NCBI GenBank assembly: GCA_025094145.1
Contig: JALLLS010000006.1
Span: forward strand, 496,001 to 560,000
Reading direction: 5' to 3'
Source of the DNA: Spinellus fusiger
Taxonomy: Eukaryota > Mucoromycota > Mucoromycetes > Mucorales > Phycomycetaceae
Length of the DNA stretch: 64,000 nucleotides
The notes beneath the pieces are model-generated. The model was not told the origin of the DNA and ran no database searches. It worked only from the letters and a program-made list of their open reading frames with translations. The position numbers were made by a program, and so were the translations under genes. Shown here in pieces: positions 17,041 through 27,679 of the stretch (its first letter is position 1; each line of letters starts with the position of its first letter).

Positions 17041-18349
17041 ACTTTCTTGAACAAGTAGGTTCATCCTAATTATATACCCAATAACATTATTTGAGTGAAC
17101 TATCTTCAAAATAGATAGATAAGATGTTGTGGATAGGGTCATTCGCACAAAAGTCATTGTAACTGTCTAAATAATAATAATAAAAACAGAAAAAAAACAA
17201 AGTCATTGTGATAAGACCAAGAAATGACAGCTTACTACAAAGAATTAGTTCTACGAATCAGTCATACAATCCTATGAGCTACGTACTTCTTTTTCCTACA
17301 GAACAGTTAGGTTTAGAATATAAATACATGTTCAGTCAATAACCAAAATGTCAAGATAAGCACACTAAAATACTACTGCTTCAGATTGATGTACAGAAAA
17401 AATAAATCACTTGCATTTATTTGGAAAGCTCTTTTATCAGTATAGAGTATATACTAACATTGAACAAGGTCGTCTGAATTCTATACATCATAACCAAAAC
17501 ATACTGAGAAGAGATGTCCTATTATAAGATTGAGAATAAAAACAAAAATAAAAACAGTAAAGAACATTAAAGAACAGTAAAGAACAGTAAAGAACAATAG
17601 GAATAAGCATCATTATACACTATAAGGACGATAGATACTCTTTGGAAACAAACACTAACTCTTCTATACTAATGTTTGGTATTGAATAATAGATAAATCT
17701 ATGCTTTAAAATCCAAATTCCATTAGAACCACTGTTTAATATTTTCACTTTTATTATAATACTGTTCATGACAGTCTTGATAAAATTGTAGTATTATTTA
17801 TCTTGGACAATAAGTAGAAATAAAGTATTATTGCAAATAAGGAAGTATTCTGTCCCTGGAAGTCTATTAAGGGAGGATCATTGTCCGTGCATTTTTGAAG
17901 AGAATACTGTTGAATAATCAGTCCTAATAAGTTATGCCTCAGAAGAAGATATATATAAGTAGTCTTCATATTTATAGAATGAATTCTTTAAGAAATATAA
18001 CTTTTACCTACTTAACACACCTCTTGTTTATTGGGTTTTTGAACAGTATTATGTACAAACTATTTTATTTCCTATGATTGGACTTTTTCATTTACTCTTT
18101 ATGTTTTACTATAATATTATCTTTAATAATTCTATGGCTAAAAATATCAATCCTTATATATCTGTTTATATAAGAATGAATAATACATTATCTGATACTC
18201 TATAGATCCACTTTGTACATATTTCAAGACATACTATGGAGTTTGAACAGATCATTTTGCTCGGAGTATGAATACCAAGAAAGATAGTTAACGGTCACAA
18301 CACCGTATTCAAAGGAACAGCCTATTCCATAGCTACTCACTGTAGTAAA

Positions 18350-18392
18350 GCGGTTCTAGTGGAGTGGTTAACATAGTGCTTTACCAAAGCAT
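18350..18392 (+). other. tRNA 5'-half-like sequence
   Basis: The sequence has a perfect RNA polymerase III A-box (TAGTGGAGTGG), a D-loop-like GGTTAACAT, and a hairpin GTGCT-TTACCAA-AGCAT of anticodon-arm size. No T-arm or B-box follows, so it is not a full tRNA gene. It recurs in copies B (about 35547-35590) and C (about 56841-56884), just upstream of the 270-residue ORF. It may be a relic or chance. Confidence 0.4.
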
Positions 18393-18445
18393 AAAAAGAA
18401 AAAACACTTATACCTACTGTGAGAAAATATTCTAGTAGTCAGTCC

Positions 18446-19258
18446 ATGACTAGTCATGTTCCTTCATCAGAATTATCCCAGGTGGGTAGTTGGGGAAAGA
18501 TACCATGGGAAGACGAAACAGATACTTCTCAGCCCATCTCCAATAATCCAACACCCCTCAAAGTAGTCCAGGTGGGTAGCTGGGGAAAGATACCATGGGA
18601 AGAGAACCCACCCACGACACAACCACCAAAAAAGATGCCGTTGCTTGTTGAGAAGTCTCAGAATACTCCAGTAGAGACAGTAGCGCAGAGGCACACATCA
18701 GCTGTCAAACAACCCCTATCTGGAATACCACAGTCTATGGATAATAGCCAGAAGGAGAGTCAACAGGCTTTGGCTTTGGAAGAAGAAATACTTCTTAGTC
18801 AACTGTTGGAGACTACAACACTCAGTGATCATCAGGACAATAATAACAGCAACGGCCCCACCCTTATTGAACAACCAGTGACAGAAGCAATACTGTCTTT
18901 CACCATAGCTAAGAGTGAAGAAAGGAAGGACAGCCAAGAAATAAACACAACTTCTTGTCAATGCTCCACAGTAGAATCCAATGGCCCTGACACTATCCAA
19001 ACCTCATCCATACAGGCTGCACCTGAACCGCCACAGAGTGAAGAATTACAGAATGAGATGCCACAAATTGAAAAACTACATATCAAAAGGCTACAGATTG
19101 AAAAACCACAGATTGAAAAACCACAGATCGAAAGGCCTGTGCGTCGAATAACAACAAGTAATGCCGCAAAACGAATGATATTTGGTGCTCTTGGTCTTAA
19201 AGCACCCTCTTTTAAGAATGAAGAAAAGAGAAATTCACCACAGTTTAAAAATACATAG
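18446..19258 (+). CDS. Unknown 270-residue repeat-unit protein (copy A)
   Basis: A single open exon. I chose the ATG at 18446; the frame extends nine codons upstream to a GTG but has no ATG there. The protein is hydrophilic and low in hydrophobic core residues, with no signal peptide or membrane segment. Near the N-terminus the motif VGSWGKIPWE occurs twice, about 30 residues apart. A Gln/Ser/Thr-rich middle follows, then QIEKP repeats, then a basic C-terminal tail with AKRMIFGALGLKAP. I do not recognise the family. Against copy C I count four amino-acid changes and six silent ones, and no indel; against copy B the protein is identical. That pattern suggests it may still be under selection, unlike the kinesin part beside it. 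Confidence 0.55.
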   Translation: MTSHVPSSELSQVGSWGKIPWEDETDTSQPISNNPTPLKVVQVGSWGKIPWEENPPTTQPPKKMPLLVEKSQNTPVETVAQRHTSAVKQPLSGIPQSMDNSQKESQQALALEEEILLSQLLETTTLSDHQDNNNSNGPTLIEQPVTEAILSFTIAKSEERKDSQEINTTSCQCSTVESNGPDTIQTSSIQAAPEPPQSEELQNEMPQIEKLHIKRLQIEKPQIEKPQIERPVRRITTSNAAKRMIFGALGLKAPSFKNEEKRNSPQFKNT

Positions 19259-20690
19259 CACAACAATTGAATGGGTTTGTATGTCTTTTGTAATGATCAA
19301 TGGCTTCCTATACATTTACAGAGGGCCCTTTTCTTTTATTCTCCGTACAGATGGAAATGTCGGTTACATAGGTATCAAATGGACATATCTTGTTATCTGA
19401 ATTATAGGATAATAATAGTAAGCTAGATGTGTTTATTCATACACTTCCTCTCTATGGTTACATCCACTTTGGATAGAGAACCTGTATAAAGTGTTAGTGT
19501 TTCTTTTTTATTTTTATTATTTTTATTATTAGGTCTTATAAGGTAGCTAAGATGTACAGTGTATGTGGAACCTATATTCAGATAAACACTGTGCAAATCA
19601 ATAGAAAAGAGGTGATGACTTTGAGATAAATAGTGTTATGAAGAAGAACAGTGTATAATAAAACCAACATTCTAATGGAATAGCAGAGGCAAATAAATAT
19701 GTAGGACTAAAAGATGGCACATATAAAGTATTTTTCAACTACTTGTGTTATTAGAAATATCTAGACTTTTAGTTTCATGCATGGACTCTCTATCTGTTTA
19801 TAAACACAGTTTAATTGGTTAGATACCAGTAAGAATCTATTCCTAATGACTATAATAAATAGTATCTTTATTAAGAAAGACGAGAAACCAACAGTTGGTC
19901 TTTTTTATTTTTATTGTTTATTTTTAAGAATGGCCATACAATGATGAGTCTGGGATGAGGCATATAGGATAAGCTGTGGCGTATTTGAATGCAGTGGATA
20001 GGTCTTTTTAGATTATGAAAGTACAACAGCCTGCATTAGAGTTTGCTCTATTTAGTAATAATTTACGCCAAATTACTCTATTTGTAATAATTGTTAGATT
20101 AGAATAAAAGTATAAAAGTATGACATACAGGTTGAATAAGAAAGAACAGAGTGAATCGTACGTTAACTCAACAAAATACCTTTGAAGCCAAGAAGCCATC
20201 AACGACACTATCATATCAATAGTTGAATAGTAGCTGATACTTATTCAATACTACTAAAGACTCTTTTTTATTGTATTTCTATGTATTTTCTATAAACTAA
20301 ATATCATCTATTTAGCAAGATACTACTAGAACCAAGAAAAATAAGCCTATTGGTTTATCCTTCCTTCTCCCCATGTATCGCTGGAGCCTTTGGTTTACTG
20401 GCTGATAGACGACCATAGTACAAACAAACTATCTAGAAAGTGACAAGATGTGTTTTATTTGATTTTTGTTATTATATAAAAGCAGAAGTATAAATCAGTT
20501 TAATAAATATACATTGTCTAACTGCTTTTCATCTAACAAAGATACCTTTGGACAGAAACCACACGGACGGCATACACACCAGTAGAGTGTCCAATCAAAT
20601 TTACAGTCAAGCCAATTACACGTGAAACTAATGCTCATACATTTAAAACATCGGCGAGTTATAGACATGCAAATCTTACTTCTTTTCATC
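19259..20690. other. Noncoding core conserved among copies A, B and C
   Basis: Between the 270-residue ORF and the kinesin-like gene, copies A and C differ over about 1.35 kb (19321-20667) by two substitutions and one 4-nt length change, by my reading. That is fewer than in the neighbouring coding sequence. No long ORF is present. The Cys-rich mini-ORF at 20495-20689 is listed separately. Confidence 0.6.
20495..20689 (-). CDS. Cys-rich 64-residue mini-ORF (copy A)
   Basis: The ORF encodes 64 residues with nine cysteines between positions 7 and 46, including CFKC and CVCRPCGFC, spacing that could bind zinc. Its ATG lies 65 bp from the start of the divergent kinesin-like gene. It is identical in copy B (33248-33442) and has one change, Met to Ile at position 8, in copy C. 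It may be a real small gene, a captured zinc-binding piece of a larger gene, or a chance ORF in a well-kept noncoding block. Confidence 0.3.
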   Translation of the reverse strand: MKRSKICMSITRRCFKCMSISFTCNWLDCKFDWTLYWCVCRPCGFCPKVSLLDEKQLDNVYLLN

Positions 20691-20754
20691 CTTTTTTTTT
20701 TACAAAAATAATCTTACTTCTTTTCATTCTTACATATCACTCACACCTATCCAA

Positions 20755-23700
20755 ATGCCTCCAGTAACAGCCAAAGACTGTAAGAAAAGAAGTGTTTTGG
20801 ATGTAAAATCATCCAAAATAACCAAGAGACCCGTGTCTCTATCTTCTCCCTCCATGGCAGTCAAAAGTACGCGTGTCTCACTGTTGAGAAAGGAACGTAC
20901 AGCAGTTATTTCCAGCCAAAGAACAGACGGCAGACCACCTGCACTCTCAGGAATCTCCCCTTCACAAACCATTAAGAAGCCTTCTGGTCAACCATGTCGT
21001 TCTGGTACAAGCACCACCAGACTTCCAGTGGCTACTCCTCTTGCACTAAAAACACCCTGTATCCAGCCTCGCAGACAAAAACCTGTAGTGTCGCGTTCCA
21101 CTCGGCCTGAGCAACCAGATACCACCACCAGCAACATTGTGGCTGCTGGAATAAAGAGAAAGTCAGTCGAGTTGCTGAATACAACTGCAAAGAAAAGAGT
21201 TGTTCTTGGTACAACACGACCAGCTGTCGCCACCCGACCTCCTGTTACTACCCCCTCTTTATTAAGAGCACCTCGAATCCAGCCACGCAAACAAAACCCA
21301 GCTATGTTACGCTCTTCTAAGCCTAAACAACCAAACACCACCACCACCACCACCACCACCCGACCCCCTATGCCCACTCCTCCCTCATCATCAAAAACAC
21401 CCCGCATCCAACCAACCACCACCACCCGACCCCCTATTGCCACTCCTTCTTCATTAAGAGCACCCCACATCCAACCACGTAAGCAAACTCCAATCATGCC
21501 ACGCTCTTCTAAGCCTGAGCAACCAGCTACCACAATCAGTGACACTGTAGCTGCTAGAACAAAAAATATTTCATCCAAGTCACTGGATACTAATGTGAAA
21601 AAGAGATGTATTCTTGATAAAAAGGTAAGTAAATATAGAATAGAAGTACCTTCAATTGTACAATCTAACCCATTCCACATGGAAAAAGTTGAATCGTCAT
21701 CAAGAACACATTGAAGCAGGTAATACAAAGAGTACATATGAATAATACACTATCTGTCAACTCACTCTATTATTCCTGAAGTTTCTGAACTATCTGAGTT
21801 TAAGGCAAACCTAGAAAGCGATATACCAAAAAAGGACCTGCAGACACCAGAAGTTGCAGAAAGAGTGAATGATTTGTAGAGAGAAGAGCAGGTAGATACA
21901 TACACATACAACACTCTACATGACCCTAATTATACCTTTATTAGGAAGAAGTAAGAAAGGACGAGGAGAACATAAAATCATCTGAATTGTAAAAAGAAAC
22001 AGAAAGCAGAGCTCATGAGAAGGATCTAATGTACTTGAAGGAGAATGAGGAGAGTTTAAAAGGATAAAGGAGTAACTGAAATCTAACACTATACCACTGA
22101 ACATAAAAGCCTAAAGGTAGGATTTACCATTCCATATACTTACTCCACATGAACTCATTAACTGATAATGACTATAGAAATGACTAGAGAAATCCCACAC
22201 TAATCATCATACAACACAAGGGGAATTTGAACTTCTAAATGTAAAGGCAAGTCAATTCATTCTTCTGCAGAGAAACTAATGACCCTTTGTTTAAGGTAAT
22301 GAACAAACAGTCTGCCTATCCATAACACATTATCGAAACTGTGGTGAATGAAATAAAAGAAGAAAAGAAGAAAAGAAGAAATAAGCAGAATCAGAGTCCA
22401 ATGTCTTTGCTGAAGAAGATTTGCAAGAATACAAGGGAAATATTGGTGTCTTCTGTCGTGTACACCCAGCTATGGATAAGAAGAAGAAAAAGGAAACTGA
22501 AGTATATCATGTCATGTCACTAAGCAAATTGTTTAGAGTCTGAAAAGCCAAACCCTAACTTAATCACAGACATGGAGTTCTGTGGTAAAGACAATGACAC
22601 AATCTAAATCACTCAGAAATCAAAGCGTATACTTGGTCGTGTGTCTAGCAGGAAACACAGATTCTTTTTAACCAGGTATTTCCTCATAAAAACATACAGA
22701 AAGAATGCTATGAAGAAGGCTTCCATCTTGTTCAGCCAGCTCCAGAGGGGCACACTATTTGTATTTTTGCGTAAGTTATCTTGATTATTATCATTAATAA
22801 TAGTTTATTAATGTTTGATTTTGTTTGTATTTATACTAGATACGGCCATACAGGAAGTGAAAAAGTAAGAAAGAATGAAAGAGAGGTTAAACATAGGTGG
22901 ACTAACCCATAATACTTTTAGACATACACTATAGAAGAAAGCACCAGGTGAAGACAGAGGAGTCATCCCATGAGCTGTTCATCAACTCTATGATGTAGTT
23001 CAGAAGGTGAAAGAAAATAATTGGCACTACAAAATGGTGAGGCAACTTCATGAAATATACAACGATTCCATTCGTGACCTATTGGGTGATAATTATAAAC
23101 ATGGAAAAACAAACCATGAAATCAGACATGAAAAATATTGATAAACCGAGGTTACTGGCATAACAAGTGGTAAGTCCTTCATTCACACTGTCACTTGGCT
23201 AATAATCATTCTTTTTATCATTCTTTTAGACTCCCTAGCACATGTGCATACTATGCTTAAGAAGACCAGCCACAACAGAGCAATAGCAGCTACAAGCATT
23301 AACGAACGCTCTTCCCACAGCCACAGTGGCTTTATCTTGAGAATACAGGGAAGGAATTCCGCTACAGGAGAAACAACAGAGGGGTTATTGAATTTGGTAG
23401 ATTTGGCAGGATCTGAAAGGCTAAACATGTCAGGATCAACTAGAGATGGATTACGAGAAACACAGTCAGTCAGCAAAAGGCTGAGCTGTCCTAGAGATGT
23501 CATTGCAAGTCTTGATATAACAAAAACAAAGATATGCACGCTCCATATAGAAGCTCAAAGTTTACATACCTTCTCAAATACTCATTAGGTAAGGACTATT
23601 CTATAGACAAACATTATTTCTAATCTCTATTAATTTAGGTGAACATAGTAAAACATTTGTGTTTCTGGATGTTTCCTCACTGGCAGATTATTTCAACGAG

Positions 23701-23800
23701 GCTTTATGCTCTCTTAGATTTGCTAAAAAAAAAAAAGAAAGAAAGAAAGGTGAATCATTGTAAAGTGGATGAAGCACAAGAATACCCACCCAGAAAGTGA
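20755..23800 (+). pseudogene. Kinesin-14-like gene, decaying (copy A)
   Basis: The architecture is that of a C-terminal-motor kinesin (kinesin-14, Kar3/Ncd type). First comes a basic Pro/Thr-rich tail (20755-21624) with three to four imperfect units of about 45 residues (RPPxxTPSSLRAPRIQPRKQ). A Lys/Glu-rich, stop-ridden coiled-coil zone follows. The motor starts near 22425 (EYKGNIGVFCRVHP), and YGHTGSEK (22841 on) stands where the P-loop GQTGSGKT should be. NERSSHSHSGF (23298 on) replaces NERSSRSHS in switch I. LNLVDLAGSERL and a final LCSLRFA near 23720 are kept. Introns with GTAAG/TAG borders are retained. Stops occur in the coil (for example TAG at 21877, which is GAG in copy C) and in the motor, and the P-loop Gly-to-Glu change should abolish ATP binding. 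The family is clear; only the tail exon could still make a protein. Confidence 0.85.
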
Positions 23801-24057
23801 TCTGCCCAACAACTCCCAAACATGACCTTGAGGCATTGAAGGTATTGTCTAAACTCATCACCAGAATCAGTAGCCAAGTCGCTATACAGTCATAAAATTA
23901 GTAAGTTACGATATATTTTTGAAGTCTTGAGAAAGAACATTAGTTATGTATAAAAAGGCTGAGACCTCAAATCACACATTAACAATCCCAAATCAAACAT
24001 AAAGTTAGTTTAAAATATAGTCTATATTATTATACATAAAAAAGGGTTTTATTTAAT

Positions 24058-24416
24058 GTTTTGTTGGGCCACCTTTGGTATCAATAACTGCCTGGCAGCG
24101 ATCCTTTATTAAGCCCACCAAATATTTGGCAATAGCGATGTGGATATCTCCCCCAAGCTTCTTCTAAGGCTGTCTTGAGCTCATCAATATTTTTGATACC
24201 GGCCTTCTTGTCATTGATAAGCTTATCAAGACAGCTCCAGAGATGTTCAATAAGTTCCAAATTTATGTAGTTATAGGAGGCAAATGGGTTGCCTCTTAGA
24301 ATGGCCTCAGGTTGTCTGAGGTCTCTCTTATTGATTTTTTGTGTACCAGAACGAGGCTTTGGTACAGGTTTAACAGTGGTCATTCTAATGCCAATGATTT
24401 TTGAAATGCTATCCAT
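24058..24416 (-). pseudogene. Internally deleted Tc1 transposase (copy A)
   Basis: A short frame joins a transposase N-terminus (IIGIRMTTVKPVPKPRSGT and RDLRQPEAILRGNPF) directly to a C-terminal block (LELIEHLWSCLDKLI). Both catalytic aspartates are missing, so this is a deletion derivative. The same junction occurs in copy C at 62526-62890, so the deletion happened before the unit was duplicated. No inverted repeats were found. Confidence 0.75.
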
Positions 24417-24419
24417 AGA

Positions 24420-25391
24420 GTATTTCTCTTTTCTTTTAATTCAGTAAACACCCCAGTACTCTCTTTCTTCAAGCCTATTATAGACTCTATAGTTTTTAGT
24501 TGAGGATTCTGATATTGACATTTGAGATTGATGAATGCAACGTGAATATGTGGTAAGAAAAATCATGTTTAAAATTGTATAAATTCGTATACTTACTAAT
24601 GCGGTATGTCTGTATAACAATAGCCCAGAATTTTAAGTATTACTTTTTGAGGTTCACTTTGTGAAAATAACTAAAAAAACCAATATAAATATGTCAATAG
24701 GCAACCATTATATAAATTCATATGAGAAATCTATTTAAAAAAAATACATTTTTAGATGCAGTTAAGCCATTATTTATTTAAAGCTGCATTGAATCCAAGA
24801 GCTGATATAGTTCATAGTCCCTTTGAAATAGATAAAAACATCACGTCAAACACTCTCAACTGATGCATCAGTAATATTTCTACAATTTTACATAAAATAA
24901 TTGCCAAATCATATTAATTATTCAATTATAAATATAATTTACTGAAACTAATAATCAAGCATTGGATTAAATGACTACATGAGAATGATGATAGAGTGGG
25001 CCATATTGTCTTTTATTAATGCAGACTATTCTTTCGCCGACTCTTGATTGCTGTCTAATACACATTGTTGATAATAACAACTACTGGTATTTTATGAGGG
25101 ATTGTGAATATTCCAACTATGATGGAGGTTCCTTCCAAAATCAATATTAATTAGTATCTTTTTATCTTTTTAAACTAAACAACTTTCTCTCTTTATATTC
25201 TTGCTCTTATTATTTCTTACTCTTGGGCTTAATAAATTATATCAATGGACTCTTTTTTACAGTATGTACGGTTCAAGATGACGGATTTCAGAAATTAATT
25301 AGCAGATTTAAGAAATTAAAACAGCAGTATTAAGATATAATTAAAGGCAGTGGTTGATCTAAGAGGCATGTAGAACTCGAGAGAGATTGAC
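24420..25391. other. AT-rich segment of copy A
   Basis: I see no gene. The stretch is matched closely at 62895-63858 in copy C. Its right end, about 25290-25391, resembles the reverse complement of 28984-29070, so it may be leader sequence of the retroelement whose LTR follows. Confidence 0.5.
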
Positions 25392-25823
25392 TATCAACAC
25401 AAAGACCACACACAAAAGAGGAAATTGGGGGATGTTCTTAACGGAGTAGTCTTTCTGAATTAGCAGAAAGAGTGATAACGGAGACGAAAGAGTGTTCACC
25501 AACAATAGTGACAGAGACCAAAAGAGGGTATGTAACCTACAGTGTTACAGGGACGGATAAAGAGATAGTGATAAAATAGAGAAGGGGTGAAAGAATAGGA
25601 AACACTGTTCGTTTCGATATTTAGAGCGAGCTTAGCCTCTACAATACGATTCAAAGGATACCAAGGAAAATTCAATGTTTATTAGAGAGGTCTATCCTAA
25701 GGTATATATACATAATATCGTCAGTGGAATGCTAGTTCTATGTGTCTAGTTATTTCGATATATATTAATCAACGTCTCAGTAACTTCCGAGCCAACAGAT
25801 AGTTACTCCTGCCTATCATTACA
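25392..25823 (-). mobile_element. LTR-like repeat R2, copy 1
   Basis: Read on the minus strand it starts TGTAATGATAGGCAGG, contains a TATATATACC box and AATAAACATTG, and ends near TGTTGATA. It matches 28554-28983 and 32382-32817 (both plus) and the window end. The roughly 430-bp length and the order of TATA box and polyadenylation-type signal fit an LTR. No gag-pol region adjoins it. Confidence 0.75.
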
Positions 25824-26306
25824 AAGACTCTTATTTTTCTTGCCATAATTAAAGTGGCTATTTATTTAAGCAGTTAGAAAAAGCATTGACAAAGTGCCGA
25901 ATTAATTTTCTTAATGCATATTCATGAATATTGATAAATACTTTGTTAATTTTTTTTAAAAAAAAATAACACAAAATCTCTTCACATGTATGAAGAAGCG
26001 TATTCTCCATAGCAAGATAAAAATCTCACAATTCAAAATATTTCCCAGTGGATTCAGCATTCCAATTAACAACCTGAGATAGTATCCAGTAGTATTACTC
26101 TTTTTTTTGTTGTTGTTAATTTTGGGAACTCAAATATCTACATCAATAAAAGTATAGATCAAGAGATAATTCATATAGGCTGCTTTCCATTTTACCACTC
26201 ATTCATGTTTTGCACTGATACATTTCTCATCATTTTGAACTGGAGAATGACAAGTCAATCTTTTTTATTGTAGTTTCTCACTAATGTAAAACAAAACTGT
26301 TGACTA
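25824..26306. other. AT-rich spacer
   Basis: No gene, repeat or structured RNA is recognisable between the R2 copy and the Tc1 element. Confidence 0.5.
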
Positions 26307-27667
26307 CAGTGTCAGGCAAAAAAATAGTCAAATTTTTCATTTTACGATAGGATTCTTGTTTGGGGAAATACTTATTACTTGTAATAAAAATACATATTAA
26401 ACACACATTAGAGACTTGAGAATTGGATGAAGTATAATGAAGGTCAACAGAATATTATATACAAATTTATTGGGTGGAAACCCTTAATATTTGGTGCTTC
26501 CACCCTTGGCCTCAATGACAGCCCTACATCTCCGATGCATGCTGTTAATGAGGTTGTTGGTAATCTCTTTGGGAATCTTGTCCCATTCCTGGACCAGGAG
26601 AGCCTTCAGATCCTGGAGAGTACTTTCTGGGGTCATACTCTTCCGAACTGCTCTGTCCAACTCTTCCCAAAGATGCTCAATTGGGTTCAGGTCAGGGCTT
26701 TGAGAGGGCCACCCCTCCATAGTGACTATGCCTCTCTCATCCTTCCATTTCCTAGTCTCCTTACTAGTATGGCAACTGGCATTGTCCTCTTGAAGAACAT
26801 AGCCTACCACTGGATTCAGTGACGAAAGACGAGCCATCTCGGGGCAATAGGCTGTTTTTAAAATACTAGTGTATTTGGCACTATTGATGGATCCCTCCAC
26901 CACAGCAAGTCTACCAACACCTTCACTAGAAAAGGAACCCCACACCATCACCCCACCACCATCAAACTTCATCATCGGCTTCACATTCTTTGGGAGCAGT
27001 CCCTCCTTCTTCCTACGTACCACCCTGTTGCAGTGGTTGTTGCTCATTAGTTGGAACTTGGACTCATCGGACCAGATGACCGCCTTCCAGTCTTCTTCTA
27101 CCCAATGTAGGTGAACCTTGGCCCAAGCAAGCCTCAACTTCTTGTGCTTGTTGGTGAGTGTAGGCTTTCTTATCACCTTTTAAGAAGACAGGAAAATCTT
27201 CTTCATTATATTCTGAAATGTCCTCATGGACACTTGGGTGGCCACTCCTTGGTGGAGCTCCTTCATGCTCTGGAAGGAATCCCTTGCTACCTTGCGAGAG
27301 ACTTCTCTCTCATCTCTCTCCGTCAGAATGGATTTGTGCCCAGAGCTCTTCCCTGCTTTGAAACAGCCAGTTTCCCTGTACTTCTTCACAATAAGGCTGA
27401 CACTGGAATTACTGATGCCAAACATGGCTGCAATCTCCACTTGGCCGGTGCCATGTTGAGTAGCCTCATGAACAATGAGTTTACAAGTAAAGTCGTTGAT
27501 ATTTTTCTTTCTGTTTCCAAAAGGCTTGGTGGTTTGTTCAGTGGTGTTAGACATATCAAATGATATAATGGAAAAAGAAGAAATGAGGAATAAGTAAATA
27601 TATATATATATTGACCAAAATAGAGGTTAGAAAACAAAAACTTTGACTATTTTTTTGCCTGATACTG
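26307..27667 (-). mobile_element. Tc1-like element with TIRs and TA duplication
   Basis: The 1361-bp element begins CAGTGTCAGGCAAAAAAATA and, read from the other end, CAGTATCAGGCAAAAAAATA. TA flanks both ends (26305-26306 and 27668-27669). The inverted repeats are nearly perfect for about 26 bp, which suggests a young insertion. The older relic at 3600-3830 belongs to the same family. Confidence 0.93.
26484..27554 (-). pseudogene. Tc1-like transposase with one nonsense codon
   Basis: The gene runs from ATG at 27554 to a stop at 26484 and is interrupted only by an in-frame TAA at 27180-27182. The N-terminal part has a helix-turn-helix (VEIAAMFGISNSSVSLIVKK) and a second DNA-binding part (GHKSILTERDEREVSR). 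The catalytic part has WSDESKF, LQEDNASCHT and SPDLNPIEHLW. I count 35 residues between the second Asp and the Glu, one more than classic Tc1 (34). It would be about 356 residues if the stop were read through. This is the best preserved transposase in the window. Confidence 0.88.
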
Positions 27668-27679
27668 TATAAGGGAGGC

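Larger units (their letters stand above)
17001..21124 (+). repeat. Inverted repeat arm A (partner 32814-36940)
   Basis: This 4.1-kb stretch reads almost identically, in reverse complement, at 32814-36940; the 270-residue ORF inside has no amino-acid difference between the arms. The outer edge lies in the terminal part of the Tc1 relic. The inner edge lies inside the kinesin-like tail, where arm B joins an LTR-like sequence instead. About 11.7 kb separate the arms. The part 17001-18232 is absent from copy C and shows no recognisable gene. Confidence 0.92.
18233..25823 (+). repeat. Large duplicated unit, copy A
   Basis: Copy A is about 7.6 kb and collinear with 56727-64000. Its order is: a tRNA-like 5'-half sequence, the 270-residue ORF, 1.35 kb of almost unchanged noncoding DNA, a kinesin-14-like pseudogene, a Tc1 deletion derivative, an AT-rich stretch and an LTR-like repeat. 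The left border is defined by where copies A and C start to agree. Introns are kept in the kinesin part, so the spread was through DNA and not through mRNA. No transposase specific to the unit was found. Confidence 0.85.

Noticed and set aside
18419..18445. Upstream extension of the 270-residue ORF
   Set aside because: The nine codons before the ATG start with GTG and have a stop further upstream; without an intron acceptor a eukaryotic start at the ATG is more likely.
20988..21737. Valine/glycine-rich minus-strand ORF of about 249 residues
   Set aside because: Antisense of the Pro/Thr-rich kinesin tail; composition mirrors that repeat and it has no domain of its own.
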